NCBI GenBank assembly: GCA_945862325.1
Contig: CAMAXZ010000004.1
Span: 62,001 to 126,000, forward strand
Direction of reading: 5' to 3'
DNA: 64,000 nt
DNA from: Klebsiella pneumoniae
Lineage (GTDB): Bacteria > Myxococcota_A > UBA796 > SXON01
Each line of letters opens with the position of its first letter. The stretch's first letter is position 1. This document shows positions 1 to 10,086 of this stretch, piece after piece. Position numbers and translations under genes: made by a program. The notes below the pieces were generated by a model. That model saw only the letters and a program-made list of their open reading frames with translations, had not been told where the DNA came from and searched no databases.

Positions 1-2
1 CG

Positions 3-704
3 GACTTCGAGAAGCTCGGAGAAGGCGACCGCAAGATGGAGCGCCAGAAGGCGCTCGAGGCCATGGTCGCGCAGTGGAGCGGCGCCCGCGACGAGGCGGT
101 CAAGATGACCGGCACCGCGGGCGAGGACCTGGAGACGGTGCTGCTCGGGCGCCCCCAGATGATCGAGGGTGTCGCGCGCCAGAACCGCGACCTGTGCGTG
201 GCGTTCCGCAAGGGCGGCGACCTCGGCGACTGGCAATCCGCCATCAAGGCCCTGCCCGCCAAGCTCACCGAGGGGGAGTGCCCGTCGCCGCCGCTGACCT
301 ACACCCTGTTCGACTACCTCGACATCGGGAAGTCATGGCAGCGGCCGATCGGCCTCTGCAAGGGCGACAGGGCGCGCATCACGGCCACCGTCACGGACAA
401 GTACCGCGTCGCCGACAACGCCCCGTGGATCACGGTGGAGGGCGATCCGTCCCAGCCGAAGCCCGGCGGCGCGGACTGGCCGTGCACCGTCGAGGGCTGC
501 CTCGTCGGCATGCTCGTGGGCAAGTTCGTCACCGAGGCCGGCGTCGAGCTGATCTTCCCGATCGGCGCCGAGAAGGTGTTCGTCGCGCCCGAACACGGCA
601 CGCTGTCCTGGTCGATCAACGACAACGTCTGGTACGACAACCGCTTCTTCAAGGGCAAGTCCATCGAGGACCACACCGCCGTGACCGTGGCTCCGGCGGA
701 GTAG
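3..704 (+). CDS. C-terminal part of a possible PA-IL (LecA)-like protein
   Basis: The reading frame is open from the left edge, so the true start lies outside the window; an internal ATG occurs at 36. About 233 residues are visible. The last 70 residues carry a Cys-flanked strand, then 'GTLSWSIND' and 'YDNRFF', which resemble the 'G-L-x-ISD...DN' pattern of PA-IL/LecA-type galactose-binding beta-sandwiches. The N-terminal part is helical and charged and I do not recognise it. The lectin-like reading rests on a short motif only; a different beta-sandwich is possible. It ends one base before the SGNH hydrolase start, so the two are probably co-transcribed. Confidence 0.55.
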   Translation, partial: DFEKLGEGDRKMERQKALEAMVAQWSGARDEAVKMTGTAGEDLETVLLGRPQMIEGVARQNRDLCVAFRKGGDLGDWQSAIKALPAKLTEGECPSPPLTYTLFDYLDIGKSWQRPIGLCKGDRARITATVTDKYRVADNAPWITVEGDPSQPKPGGADWPCTVEGCLVGMLVGKFVTEAGVELIFPIGAEKVFVAPEHGTLSWSINDNVWYDNRFFKGKSIEDHTAVTVAPAE

Positions 705-705
705 C

Positions 706-1686
706 GTGCGCAATCGTTGGCCACGTCGAGCGCTGTTCGCGCTCGCCCCCCTCGTGGGCTTGCTCGTCGGGGGCGAAGTCGCGCTGCGCGCCGTCGGGTG
801 GCCGAAGGTGGACGCGCGGCAGTTCACCCACGGCAACGTCTACTGGGTGGAGGATCCCGGCCAACACGCCGAGATGCACCCGCACAAGGAGACGGGCGGG
901 GCGTTCCGCGTCACGACCGATCCGAACGGCCTGCGCGCGCCGATCCACCCCGAAGAGAAGCCGGCCGGGGTCACCCGCGTGATGACCCTCGGGTGCAGCA
1001 CCACCTTCGGGTGGGGGGTCGACGACGCCGATTCGTACCCCGCGCGCCTCGAGGCGCTCTTTGCGGAAGCCGGGAAGAACGTGGAGGTCATCAACGGCGC
1101 GCAGCCCGGCTACACGTCGTTTCAGGGGCTGTGGCTGTGGGACCGCGCGCTGTCGCGCTACGCGCCCGACGTCGTCGTCTTCGGGTACATCGTGCAGGAC
1201 GCCCGGAAGGTGTCGTTCACCGACACGAGCCAGGCCGCGCTCCAGGCCAACGCCGACTTCCTCAAGAGCAACCTCCTCTACCACCTGAGGCTCTACATGG
1301 GCCTGCGCGCCCTCGTCGACGGGTGGCGCATCCAGGCGAAGGAGCAGACCGGACAGGACGGCGGCGTCTACCGCGTCCCCCCCGCGGAGTACGTCGCGAA
1401 CCTGCGCGACTTCCACGCGCGAATCCAGAAGGTCGGCGCGAAGACCGTCCTCTTCGGCTTCCCGTTGGAGCGCGACGGCTACACCGCGGAGCACCGCCGC
1501 ATCCTGCACGCGGCGGCCGCGGAGCTGGCGGTGCCCGTGTACGACCCGCAGCCGGAGTTCGAGGTGGCGACCGCTTCGGAGACGCTCTACTTCCCACAGG
1601 ACCGTGGCCACGCCAACGCCGCGGGGCTGGACCGCATCGCGCGCGGGATGATGGCGTTCCTCACGACGAACGGCCTCGTGCCCTGA
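706..1686 (+). CDS. Membrane-anchored SGNH/GDSL-family hydrolase
   Basis: The protein has 326 aa and starts at GTG, one base after the previous stop. An N-terminal Arg-rich stretch and hydrophobic segment (about residues 5-25) suggest an inner-membrane anchor with the catalytic domain outside. Block I is 'GCSTTFGWG' with the nucleophile Ser98; the C-terminal 'DRGHANAAG' supplies the Asp299/His302 pair expected in SGNH enzymes. Such enzymes often add or remove acetyl groups on surface glycans. The adjoining glycosyltransferase, DegT enzyme and epimerases make a polysaccharide-modifying role likely, but the substrate is not readable from sequence. Confidence 0.8.
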   Translation: MRNRWPRRALFALAPLVGLLVGGEVALRAVGWPKVDARQFTHGNVYWVEDPGQHAEMHPHKETGGAFRVTTDPNGLRAPIHPEEKPAGVTRVMTLGCSTTFGWGVDDADSYPARLEALFAEAGKNVEVINGAQPGYTSFQGLWLWDRALSRYAPDVVVFGYIVQDARKVSFTDTSQAALQANADFLKSNLLYHLRLYMGLRALVDGWRIQAKEQTGQDGGVYRVPPAEYVANLRDFHARIQKVGAKTVLFGFPLERDGYTAEHRRILHAAAAELAVPVYDPQPEFEVATASETLYFPQDRGHANAAGLDRIARGMMAFLTTNGLVP

Positions 1687-1739
1687 CGCGTCGTCCGGCC
1701 GCCGCGCCCCGTCGCCACGGCGGCAAGGCCCGCGTCTGA

Positions 1740-1745
1740 TAGGCT
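1740..1745 (+). promoter_or_regulatory. Putative -10 element (TAGGCT) for leaderless transcription of the GT2 gene
   Basis: TAGGCT fits the bacterial TAnnnT -10 pattern and is followed by 7 nt and then the ATG at 1753. No Shine-Dalgarno sequence fits between them. If the transcript begins 6-7 nt after the hexamer, the mRNA would start at the start codon. No clear -35 is visible. Similar arrangements precede 17939, 20103 (minus), 31720 and 57980. Confidence 0.35.
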
Positions 1746-1752
1746 TCGGCGT

Positions 1753-2475
1753 ATGGTTCGTGACGCCGCCATCGTCCTCCTGACCCTCAACGAGGTCGAG
1801 GGTCTCACCACGCTGTGGGACCGCATCCCCTTCGGCGCCTTCCGCGAGGTGTTCGCCGTCGACGGCGGCAGCACCGACGGCACCCGCGAGCTGCTCGCCG
1901 CGCGCGGGATCCCGTGGGTGCCTCAGCCGATCCGCGGCCGCGGAGTCGCCTTCCGGGTGGCCGCCGAGGCGAGCCGCGCCGAGCGCCTCGTGTTCTACAG
2001 CCCCGACGGCAACGAAGACCCGGCAGACATCGAGCGCCTTGACGATCTCCTCGTTCAAGGTGCGGATCTCGCGATCGCCCGTCGCTTCGGCCCCGGAGCG
2101 GTGAACGAGGAGGACGGCGAGGTCCTGCGGCTGCGCGCCCGCGTCAACGACGCGCTGTCGCGCATCGCGAACGGGCTCTTCCACAAGGGCCCGCGCGTCT
2201 ACGACACCATCAACGGGTTTCGCGCGCTCAGGCGCGCGTCCCTGCTCGACCTCGACACCTCCGTGAAGCGCTTCCCGATCGAGTACCAGATCACGATCCG
2301 CGCGATGCAGCGCGGCTGGACGATCGCCGAGCTCCCGACGAAGGAGGGTCAACGCATCGGAGGCGAGCGAAAGGCGTCGAGCTGGCCGGTGGGGATGGAC
2401 CACCTGAAGGTCCTCGCCACCGAGCTGCCCAACGCCCGGGCCCTGCGTTGCGACGACTGCGGGGGCGCGGCGTGA
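1753..2475 (+). CDS. Family 2 glycosyltransferase
   Basis: The protein has 240 aa. The N-terminus 'IVLLTLNEVEGL' and 'DGGSTDGT' (from Asp37) are the nucleotide-sugar-binding signature of GT-A fold family 2 transferases. 'SPDGNEDP' is where the metal-binding acidic motif is expected, and 'TINGFRALRR' resembles polyprenyl-phosphate mannose/glucose synthase-type GT2 enzymes. There is no transmembrane segment, so it is cytoplasmic. Its 3' end overlaps the DegT gene by 4 bp (GTGA), placing it in a deoxysugar/surface-glycan operon. Donor and acceptor are unknown. Confidence 0.85.
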   Translation: MVRDAAIVLLTLNEVEGLTTLWDRIPFGAFREVFAVDGGSTDGTRELLAARGIPWVPQPIRGRGVAFRVAAEASRAERLVFYSPDGNEDPADIERLDDLLVQGADLAIARRFGPGAVNEEDGEVLRLRARVNDALSRIANGLFHKGPRVYDTINGFRALRRASLLDLDTSVKRFPIEYQITIRAMQRGWTIAELPTKEGQRIGGERKASSWPVGMDHLKVLATELPNARALRCDDCGGAA

Positions 2476-3719
2476 CGCCCGAAGCCCGCGCCTCGCTCGA
2501 GGATATCGTGCGGTCCGAACTGCGCGATCTACCGGTGGAGTCGCACGACGCCGAAGACGGCCACCCGCTCGTCGTGACGCCCTACGGCCCCGCCGAGGCG
2601 CTCGCCGCGATCGACGTGCTGCTCAGCACCCGCGTCACGATGGGCGAGCAGACGCGGGCGTTCGAGGCCGAGTGGGCGCACTGGTGCGACCCCACCGGCG
2701 ACGCCCGTCACGCGGTGATGGTCAACAGCGGGTCGAGCGCGAACCTCCTCCTCCTGAGCGGGCTCGTCGAGATCGGCGCCCTCCAGAAGGGGGACGAGGT
2801 CATCGTGCCCGCCGTGGGCTGGAGCACGTCGCTCTTCCCGATCGCGCAAGCCGGCCTCGTACCGGTCGTCGTGGACGTGCATCCGGCCACCTTGAACCTC
2901 GATCCCGCCGCGGTCGCCGCGGCGCGGGGCCCGCGCACGCGCGCGGTGCTGGCCGTCCACCTCCTCGGGCAACCGGTCGATCTGGACGATCCGGCGTTCG
3001 ACGGACTGATTCGCCTCGAGGACGCCTGCGGCGCCCACGGCGCGACGGTCCGAGGGCGGCGGGTGGGCGCCCTCGGCGACGGCGCGACGTTCAGCTTCTT
3101 CTTCTCGCACCACATCACCACGATCGAAGGGGGCATGGTCGTCACCCGCGACGCCGCGCTCGCCGACGCCATGCGGTCCCTGCGCGCCCACGGCTGGGTG
3201 CGGGAACGCTCGGACCGCACGGCGCTCGCGGAGCAGAACCCCGACGTCGATCCTCGATTCCTCTTTGTCTCCGCGGGGTACAACCTGCGGCCGACCGACC
3301 TTCAGGCCGCGTTCGGGCGGGTCCAGCTCGGGCGCCTCGACGCCTGGGTGGCGCGTCGCCGCGCGAACCACGCGGCGTGGTGCGCGCTCGTCGGCGGGCT
3401 CGAGGGGCACACGGTGTTTCCTGAGTCCCCGGGCTGCACCCACGCCGGCTTCGCCTTCCCCTTCCTCCTCCCGCCGGGTCGCCCCCGCGCCGACGCGATC
3501 GCCGCGCTCGCCGCGCGAGGGATCGAGACGCGCGCGATCTCCGCCGGCAACCTCGTTCGTCAGCCGGCGTTCGCGCGCATCGACGCGCGCGTCGCCGGGG
3601 CGCTCCCCGTCGCCGACGCGGTCCACTCACGCGGCCTGTTCGTCGGCAATTCCCACGCGTTCACCTCGATTCACGGCGAGCGCCTCGCGCGCGCGCTCGC
3701 CGACTGGAGCGCCGCTTGA
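2472..3719 (+). CDS. DegT/DnrJ/EryC1-family PLP enzyme with His in place of the PLP lysine
   Basis: GTG at 2472 overlaps the previous stop (GTGA) and gives 415 aa; an in-frame ATG lies 24 bases upstream inside the preceding gene. The fold signatures are clear: 'SGSSANLLLL', 'EDACGAHGA', and a C-terminal 'FVGNSHAF'. At the Schiff-base site the sequence reads 'FSFFFSHHITTIEGG', so the usual Lys is His213. The same replacement is known in sugar 3-dehydratases such as ColD and RfbH, which deoxygenate C3 of 4-keto-6-deoxy sugars instead of transaminating. I see no obvious Fe-S cysteine cluster, which is more like ColD. Assignment as a 3-dehydratase is inference. Confidence 0.8.
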   Translation: MTPEARASLEDIVRSELRDLPVESHDAEDGHPLVVTPYGPAEALAAIDVLLSTRVTMGEQTRAFEAEWAHWCDPTGDARHAVMVNSGSSANLLLLSGLVEIGALQKGDEVIVPAVGWSTSLFPIAQAGLVPVVVDVHPATLNLDPAAVAAARGPRTRAVLAVHLLGQPVDLDDPAFDGLIRLEDACGAHGATVRGRRVGALGDGATFSFFFSHHITTIEGGMVVTRDAALADAMRSLRAHGWVRERSDRTALAEQNPDVDPRFLFVSAGYNLRPTDLQAAFGRVQLGRLDAWVARRRANHAAWCALVGGLEGHTVFPESPGCTHAGFAFPFLLPPGRPRADAIAALAARGIETRAISAGNLVRQPAFARIDARVAGALPVADAVHSRGLFVGNSHAFTSIHGERLARALADWSAA

Positions 3720-4648
3720 GCCCTCGCATCGTGATCACCGGCGGCGCCGGCTACGTCGGCTCGGTCCTGACCCCGTACCTCCTGTCGAGGGGGTACCGCG
3801 TGCACGTGTTCGACAACCTCCGCTTCGGTGGAGAGTCGCTGCTCGGGAACTTCATCCACCCGAACTTCACGTTCACGCAGGGCGACGTGACCGACGCGGC
3901 CGCCGTCCGCAAGGTCGTCGCCGGAGCCGACGCGGTCGTGCACCTCGCGGCGCTCGTCGGCTACCCGGTGTGTAAGAAGCACCCGGACGAAGCGCGCCGC
4001 ACCAACGTCGACGGCACGCGCACCGTGCTCGACGCCCTGGCCCCCGAGACGAAGCTCTTGAACTTCTCGACCGGGTCGAACTACGGGGAGGTCGTCGGGG
4101 TGTGCGACGAGGACACCCCGCTGAACCCCCTGTCGCTCTACGGAGAGACCAAGACCACGGCCGAGCAGCTCTGCATGGAGCGCCCGAACACCGTCGCGCT
4201 GCGGTTCGCGACGGCCTTCGGCCTGTCGCCACGGCTGCGACTCGACCTGATGATCAACGACTTCACGTACCAGGCGCTCGTGAACCGCTACCTCCTGGTG
4301 TACGAACGGCACTTCCGGCGCACGTTCATCCACGTGCACGACATGGCGCGCGTCGTGCCGGTGCTGCTCGATCGGTGGGACGAGGCGCGCGATCGCCGGC
4401 TCAACGTCGGCCACGAGAGCATGAACTACACCAAGGAGGACATCGTGCGCCTCCTCCAGCAAAAGCTGGACTTCCACCTCTACTTCGCGGACGTCGGCAG
4501 CGACGAGGACAAGCGCGACTACGAGGTCAGCTACGCTCGCATCCGGGCGTTGGGCTACTCGACCGAGATCGACATCCACCGCGGAATGAACGAGCTCATC
4601 GGCGGGCTCCGCCTCGTGAAGATCCGCAACCCCTACTCCAATGTCTGA
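3716..4648 (+). CDS. NAD-dependent sugar epimerase/dehydratase (extended SDR)
   Basis: The protein has 310 aa and starts at TTG, overlapping the previous stop (TTGA). The Rossmann motif 'TGGAGYVGS' is near residue 9, the catalytic Ser/Tyr region is 'STGSNYGEV', and 'YGETK' is the YxxxK pair. The C-terminal half with 'RTFIHVHDMARV' fits NDP-sugar epimerases. It probably acts on a nucleotide sugar in the cytosol within this operon. It is shorter than typical GDP-mannose 4,6-dehydratase, so a 4-epimerase or 4-reductase role is as likely. Confidence 0.85.
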   Translation: MSPRIVITGGAGYVGSVLTPYLLSRGYRVHVFDNLRFGGESLLGNFIHPNFTFTQGDVTDAAAVRKVVAGADAVVHLAALVGYPVCKKHPDEARRTNVDGTRTVLDALAPETKLLNFSTGSNYGEVVGVCDEDTPLNPLSLYGETKTTAEQLCMERPNTVALRFATAFGLSPRLRLDLMINDFTYQALVNRYLLVYERHFRRTFIHVHDMARVVPVLLDRWDEARDRRLNVGHESMNYTKEDIVRLLQQKLDFHLYFADVGSDEDKRDYEVSYARIRALGYSTEIDIHRGMNELIGGLRLVKIRNPYSNV

Positions 4649-5570
4649 GCTTCGAGGCGCGCGGGTCCTCGTCACCGGGGGCGCGGGCTTCCTCGGGCGT
4701 CGGGTCGTGGCGCGCCTCGAGGGCGCCGCGGCGACGCCGTTCGTCGTGCGCTCCACGGAGGTCGACCTCCGCGAGCGAGGCGCCACGTTCGACCTCCTCG
4801 CGTCCCTCCGACCGGATCACGTCGTGCACTGCGCCGCCGCCGGAGGTGGCATCGGCTGGATGCGCCTCCACCCGGCGACGGCGTACAGCACCAACGTGCT
4901 GATGAACACCAACGTCCTCGACGCCGCCCAGGCCGCGGGTGTCCGGCGGCTCGTCGGGGTCTCGAGCGCGTGCGCGTACGCGGTCGACGCCCCGCAACCG
5001 ATGCGTGAGGCCGACGTGTTCCTCGGCGAGCCCGAGCCCACGAACGGCCCGTACGGGCTCGCCAAGCGCGCGATGCTCGTCCACGGCCGCGCCCTGCACG
5101 AAGAGCACGGCTTCGACTGCGCGTTCGTGGTGCCCACCAACCTCTATGGGCCCGAAGACGACTTTGGACCTCGTTCGCACGTGGTCGCAGCGCTCATTCG
5201 CCGCTTCGAGGAGGCGCGCCGCGAGGGCGCCCCCGAGGTCGTCGCCTGGGGGACCGGTCGCGCCACCCGCGACCTGTTGTACGTCGACGACGCCGCCGAC
5301 GCGATCGTCCTCACGCTCGAGCGCGGCGGCGGCCCCGCCCCGATCAACCTCGGGAGCGGCGTGGAACGGCCGATCGCCACAATCGCGCGCGCGGTCGCCA
5401 CGGCGGTGGGCTACGAGGGCGCCATCGCGTGGGACGCCGCGCGGCCCGACGGAATGCCGAGGAAGGTCCTCGACGTGCGCGTCGCGGAGTCGAGGCTCGG
5501 CTGGCGGGCGCGCACCTCGCTCGACGCGGGCCTCGCGGAGGCGGTGACGTGGTATCGGCGCTCCTTCTGA
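4641..5570 (+). CDS. GDP-L-fucose/colitose synthase-like SDR
   Basis: The protein has 309 aa and overlaps the previous gene by 8 bp. It carries 'TGGAGFLGRR' near the N-terminus, 'HCAAAGGGIGWM' (the GDP-fucose synthase-type 'AAkvGGi' region), 'SSACAYA' with the catalytic Ser, 'YGLAK' as YxxxK, and 'PTNLYGPEDDF', a close match to the Fcl/WcaG 'PTNLYGPnDnf' signature. Fcl enzymes epimerise C3/C5 and reduce C4 of GDP-4-keto-6-deoxymannose; the paralogue ColC does a similar step for colitose. Next to a His-type DegT protein, a 3,6-dideoxyhexose product is a reasonable guess. Confidence 0.82.
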   Translation: MSELRGARVLVTGGAGFLGRRVVARLEGAAATPFVVRSTEVDLRERGATFDLLASLRPDHVVHCAAAGGGIGWMRLHPATAYSTNVLMNTNVLDAAQAAGVRRLVGVSSACAYAVDAPQPMREADVFLGEPEPTNGPYGLAKRAMLVHGRALHEEHGFDCAFVVPTNLYGPEDDFGPRSHVVAALIRRFEEARREGAPEVVAWGTGRATRDLLYVDDAADAIVLTLERGGGPAPINLGSGVERPIATIARAVATAVGYEGAIAWDAARPDGMPRKVLDVRVAESRLGWRARTSLDAGLAEAVTWYRRSF

Positions 5571-6469
5571 TCGGCTGCCTCGAGCGCGTCACCGACGAGC
5601 CGGAGCCGCTCGACCCACGCTACTACGCAGGCGCGGACAACGACCCCGGCGGCCAGGGCAACCCGAACGGATCGGGCGAAGCGCCGTTCTCTGGCTACGA
5701 AGGCGCGACGGTGCGCGTGCTGGGGACGATCGAGTCGCCGGGAGAAGGCACGATCCAGATCGACGTGAACGTGCCGGACGCGAAGGCGCCCGGCGGCGTG
5801 TCGCGCGTCGGGGCGATTCACCTGCCCGGAACCGGAGACTTCGAGATCGACGTACCAACCGACGTGAAGGCGCTCGACGTGCAGGCCTTTCAGGACGCCG
5901 ACGGCGACGGGCCCTCCGAGCAGGATCCCTACGCCCAGGTGATGGTCGACCTCGCCGCCGGAGCCCCGGCCGAGCCCGTCGTGCTGAAGCTCGTCGCCGG
6001 CGCGCGCGGCCAGCCCGGCGCCGGCGGCGGTGCGCCAGGGTCGCCCGGCGGCGCGCCCCACGGTGGCCCTGGCGGCGGCGCTCCCGGGTCGCCGGGCGGC
6101 GCGCCCCATGGGGGCCCCGGCGGCGGCGCTCCCGGAGGCGGTGCCGACACCTTGAGCTTTCCGGGGTCAGGCGCGACGGTCACCCTGTCGGGCACCATCA
6201 CCGCGACGCGCGGGCTGCCGGTCATCCTCGACGTGTTCCTCACCGACGCGGCGTCACCCGGCGGCCGTCGCTACCTGGGGCGACGGATGATGGCGTCCGC
6301 CGGCCCGTTCGAGCTCACCCCACCCCGCAACGTCGGGAAGATCGAGCTGGAAGCCTACCAGGACCTCACGGGCGACAGCCGAAGCGGCGACGATCCGTCG
6401 GCCCGCACCGCGGCGCCGATCGAGGTGGGAAGCGCGGATGTACGGGGGCTCACGCTCGCCATTCCCTGA
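5549..6469 (+). CDS. Lipoprotein with two homologous beta domains and a Gly/Pro/Ala repeat linker
   Basis: The chosen GTG start (5549, 306 aa) gives a very short signal ending in 'LLLIGC', a lipobox with Cys10; longer in-frame starts inside the previous gene lack a signal. Residues about 47-150 and 204-306 look like two copies of one domain: each has 'GATVxxxGTI', a middle segment with 'PGG', and 'A(F/Y)QD' followed by Asp/Gly-rich residues and a closing strand. Between them is a 16-residue Gly/Ser/Pro/His repeat. It overlaps the Fcl-like gene by 22 bp. Function unknown; probably an outer-membrane lipoprotein. Confidence 0.7.
   Translation: MVSALLLIGCLERVTDEPEPLDPRYYAGADNDPGGQGNPNGSGEAPFSGYEGATVRVLGTIESPGEGTIQIDVNVPDAKAPGGVSRVGAIHLPGTGDFEIDVPTDVKALDVQAFQDADGDGPSEQDPYAQVMVDLAAGAPAEPVVLKLVAGARGQPGAGGGAPGSPGGAPHGGPGGGAPGSPGGAPHGGPGGGAPGGGADTLSFPGSGATVTLSGTITATRGLPVILDVFLTDAASPGGRRYLGRRMMASAGPFELTPPRNVGKIELEAYQDLTGDSRSGDDPSARTAAPIEVGSADVRGLTLAIP
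6023..6142 (+). repeat. 48-bp tandem repeat in the lipoprotein linker
   Basis: Two and a half copies of a 48-bp unit (6023-6070, 6071-6118, 6119-6142) encode 'GGGAPGSPGGAPHGGP'. Copies differ by scattered third-base changes, so the protein repeat is conserved while the DNA has drifted. It forms a flexible linker between the two domains and could vary in copy number. Confidence 0.85.
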
Positions 6470-6536
6470 CCCGCGCCGCGGTGCGCCCGGAACAGGCGGC
6501 GCTCCTGTGATATCCTGCCGCGCTCGGAGGATTGAC

Positions 6537-6902
6537 ATGAGCCACGCCATGGTCTGGGGCGAGAAGCCCACGGAAGACGACAAGATGTGGGCCGCCGTGG
6601 CGCACGTGAGCCCGTTCATCGCGCCGCTGTTGGGGCCCATCATCGTCCTCCTGATCTTCAACGAAAAGGGCAAGTACATCCGGTACCACGCCATCCAGGC
6701 CATCGTCATGCAGGTCGTGCTCGGCGTCGTCGGGGTGGTCGCCGCGATCGTCATCGGGATCATCAGCGCCCTCACGTGCGGCGTCGGCGCGGTGCTGTAC
6801 CTGTTCATGTTCCCGCTCGCCCTGGTGCCGCTCTACGGCGCGTGGCAGGCGTGGAACGGCACCTGGAGCGGGTTCCCGCTCATCGACTCCGTCGGGCGCT
6901 GA
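6537..6902 (+). CDS. DUF4870/Tic20-like small membrane protein
   Basis: ATG at 6537 follows GGAGG (6526-6530) at ideal spacing and gives 121 aa. The start 'MWAAVAHVSPFIAPLLGPIIV' and 'YIRYHAIQAI' (the conserved 'h..qAl' region) followed by two hydrophobic helices are typical of DUF4870 proteins related to Tic20. Three or four membrane spans are visible. A TATCCT hexamer at 6511-6516 could be the -10 of its own promoter. The molecular role of this family in bacteria is not established. Confidence 0.75.
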   Translation: MSHAMVWGEKPTEDDKMWAAVAHVSPFIAPLLGPIIVLLIFNEKGKYIRYHAIQAIVMQVVLGVVGVVAAIVIGIISALTCGVGAVLYLFMFPLALVPLYGAWQAWNGTWSGFPLIDSVGR

Positions 6903-6905
6903 ACC

Positions 6906-8377
6906 ATGCTCCTCGCCGTCACGACGTTCGCCCTCGCCGCTTCGCCCGCGCTCCCCGGCGATCTCACGATCACCGAGTTCCAGGCGGACACCGACCAGGT
7001 CGCGCCGTACTACGGCGAGTGGTTCGAGGTCTACAACAACTCCGGGGTCACGCTCGACCTGCAAGGCGTCAACTTCACGTGCACGGACGGCACGTTCACG
7101 GTCGACGCCCCCCTCGAGGTCGCGCCCGGCGGCTACGCCGTGTTCGCCGTGAGCGACGAGACGGTGTCCACCGAGAACGAGTACAACGGCGGCGTCACCC
7201 AGACGGACTTCATCTACGACTACTTCTCGTTCAACATCGCGTTGTCCGCGGACTTCCTCGAGGCGGAGTTCGGCGGCGTCACGTTGGACCGCGTGGAGTG
7301 GACGAGCGCGTGGTCGACGTCGCGCGACCAGGCCATGCAGGCCAGCCTGAACGCGTACGACCTCGAGTGGGCGAACGACTTCGCCAACAATTGGTGCGTG
7401 AGCACGCAGTTCCTGCCGTCGAGCATGAAGGGAAGCCCGGGCTCCGAGAACGACTATTGCTCGGTCGACCCCGGCACCGACACCGACGGCGACGGCTACA
7501 CCGAGGCCGGCGGCGACTGCAACGACGACGACCCCACCGTCAACCCCGGCGAGATCGACGACGGGCAGGGTGCGCGCTTCGCGACCGACGACGACTGCGA
7601 CGGCGTCCGCGACGACGGCGAGCTCGACGACGACAACGACGGCTACACCGAGTACGGCGGCGGGGTGCCGGGCGCGCAGGACTGCGACGACGCCGACTCC
7701 GACACCTTTCCGGGCGCCGTCGAGACCCCCGACGGGCTCGACAACGACTGCAACGACTGCATCGACGACGTCGACCGCGACAACGACGGCTACGGCAGCA
7801 ACTCCGAGCCGGATTGCACGATCGACTGCGACGAGACGGACAACACCGTGTACCCGGGCGCGCCGGAGGTGCCGTACGACGGCATCGACCAGGACTGCGA
7901 CGGCTACGACCTCTGCGACGTCGACAACGACGGCTACAAGCTCGAGGGCTGCCAGAACGGCACCGACTGTGACGACGCGGACGCCGCGGTGCACCCCGGC
8001 GCGATCGAAGACCCGATCAACGGCGTCGACGACGACTGCGACGGCGAGATCGACATCCCCGACCGCGACGGCGACGGCGTGACGGTGCAGGACGGCGACT
8101 GCATGGACGTCTCTCCCGACGAAGACGAGGCGCTGTCCGCGCTGTCGGCGGGCGTCTACCCCGGGGCCCAGGAGGTCTGCGGGGACTTGCTCGACAATGA
8201 CTGCGACGGGCTCTTCGACAACCTCCCGGAGTGCGCCTCGGCCCCGCGCTACGCGAGCGTGCGCGGCGGCGGCGTGTGCGGCGTGGTGGGCGCCGACGGT
8301 TGGTCGTCGGCCGGGACCGCGCTGTTCGGGCTCGCGCTCGCCTGCGCGTCGGTCGCCTCGCGGCGGCGGGTGCGCGC

Positions 8378-8381
<4 letters not shown>
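6906..8381 (+). CDS. Secreted lamin-tail-domain protein with MopE-like repeats and MYXO-CTERM-like tail
   Basis: The protein has 491 aa. A short signal peptide (about residues 1-18, cut near 'PALPG') precedes a lamin-tail domain (about 19-150: 'LTITEFQAD', 'GEWFEVYNNSG', 'GGYAVFA'). Residues about 195-440 hold repeated 'DCDDxDxxxxPGAxE' units of the MopE/putative metal-binding type, rich in Asp and paired Cys. The end has 'GVCGVV', a hydrophobic helix and a terminal 'SRRRVRA', like MYXO-CTERM sorting signals. It is likely exported and surface-held. Its stop overlaps the OmpA gene start (ATGA). Confidence 0.8.
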
Positions 8382-10075
<1,694 letters not shown>

Positions 10076-10086
10076 AGGAAGGTCCC

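Noticed and set aside
649-2403. A long minus-strand frame opposite the SGNH and GT2 genes
   Set aside because: Arg/Gly/Ala/Val-rich shadow translation with no motifs; both plus-strand genes are well supported.
6531-6536. TTGACA-like sequence as a promoter -35
   Set aside because: It lies between the ribosome binding site and the ATG of the DUF4870-like gene, so it cannot drive that gene, and no -10 follows at a suitable distance.
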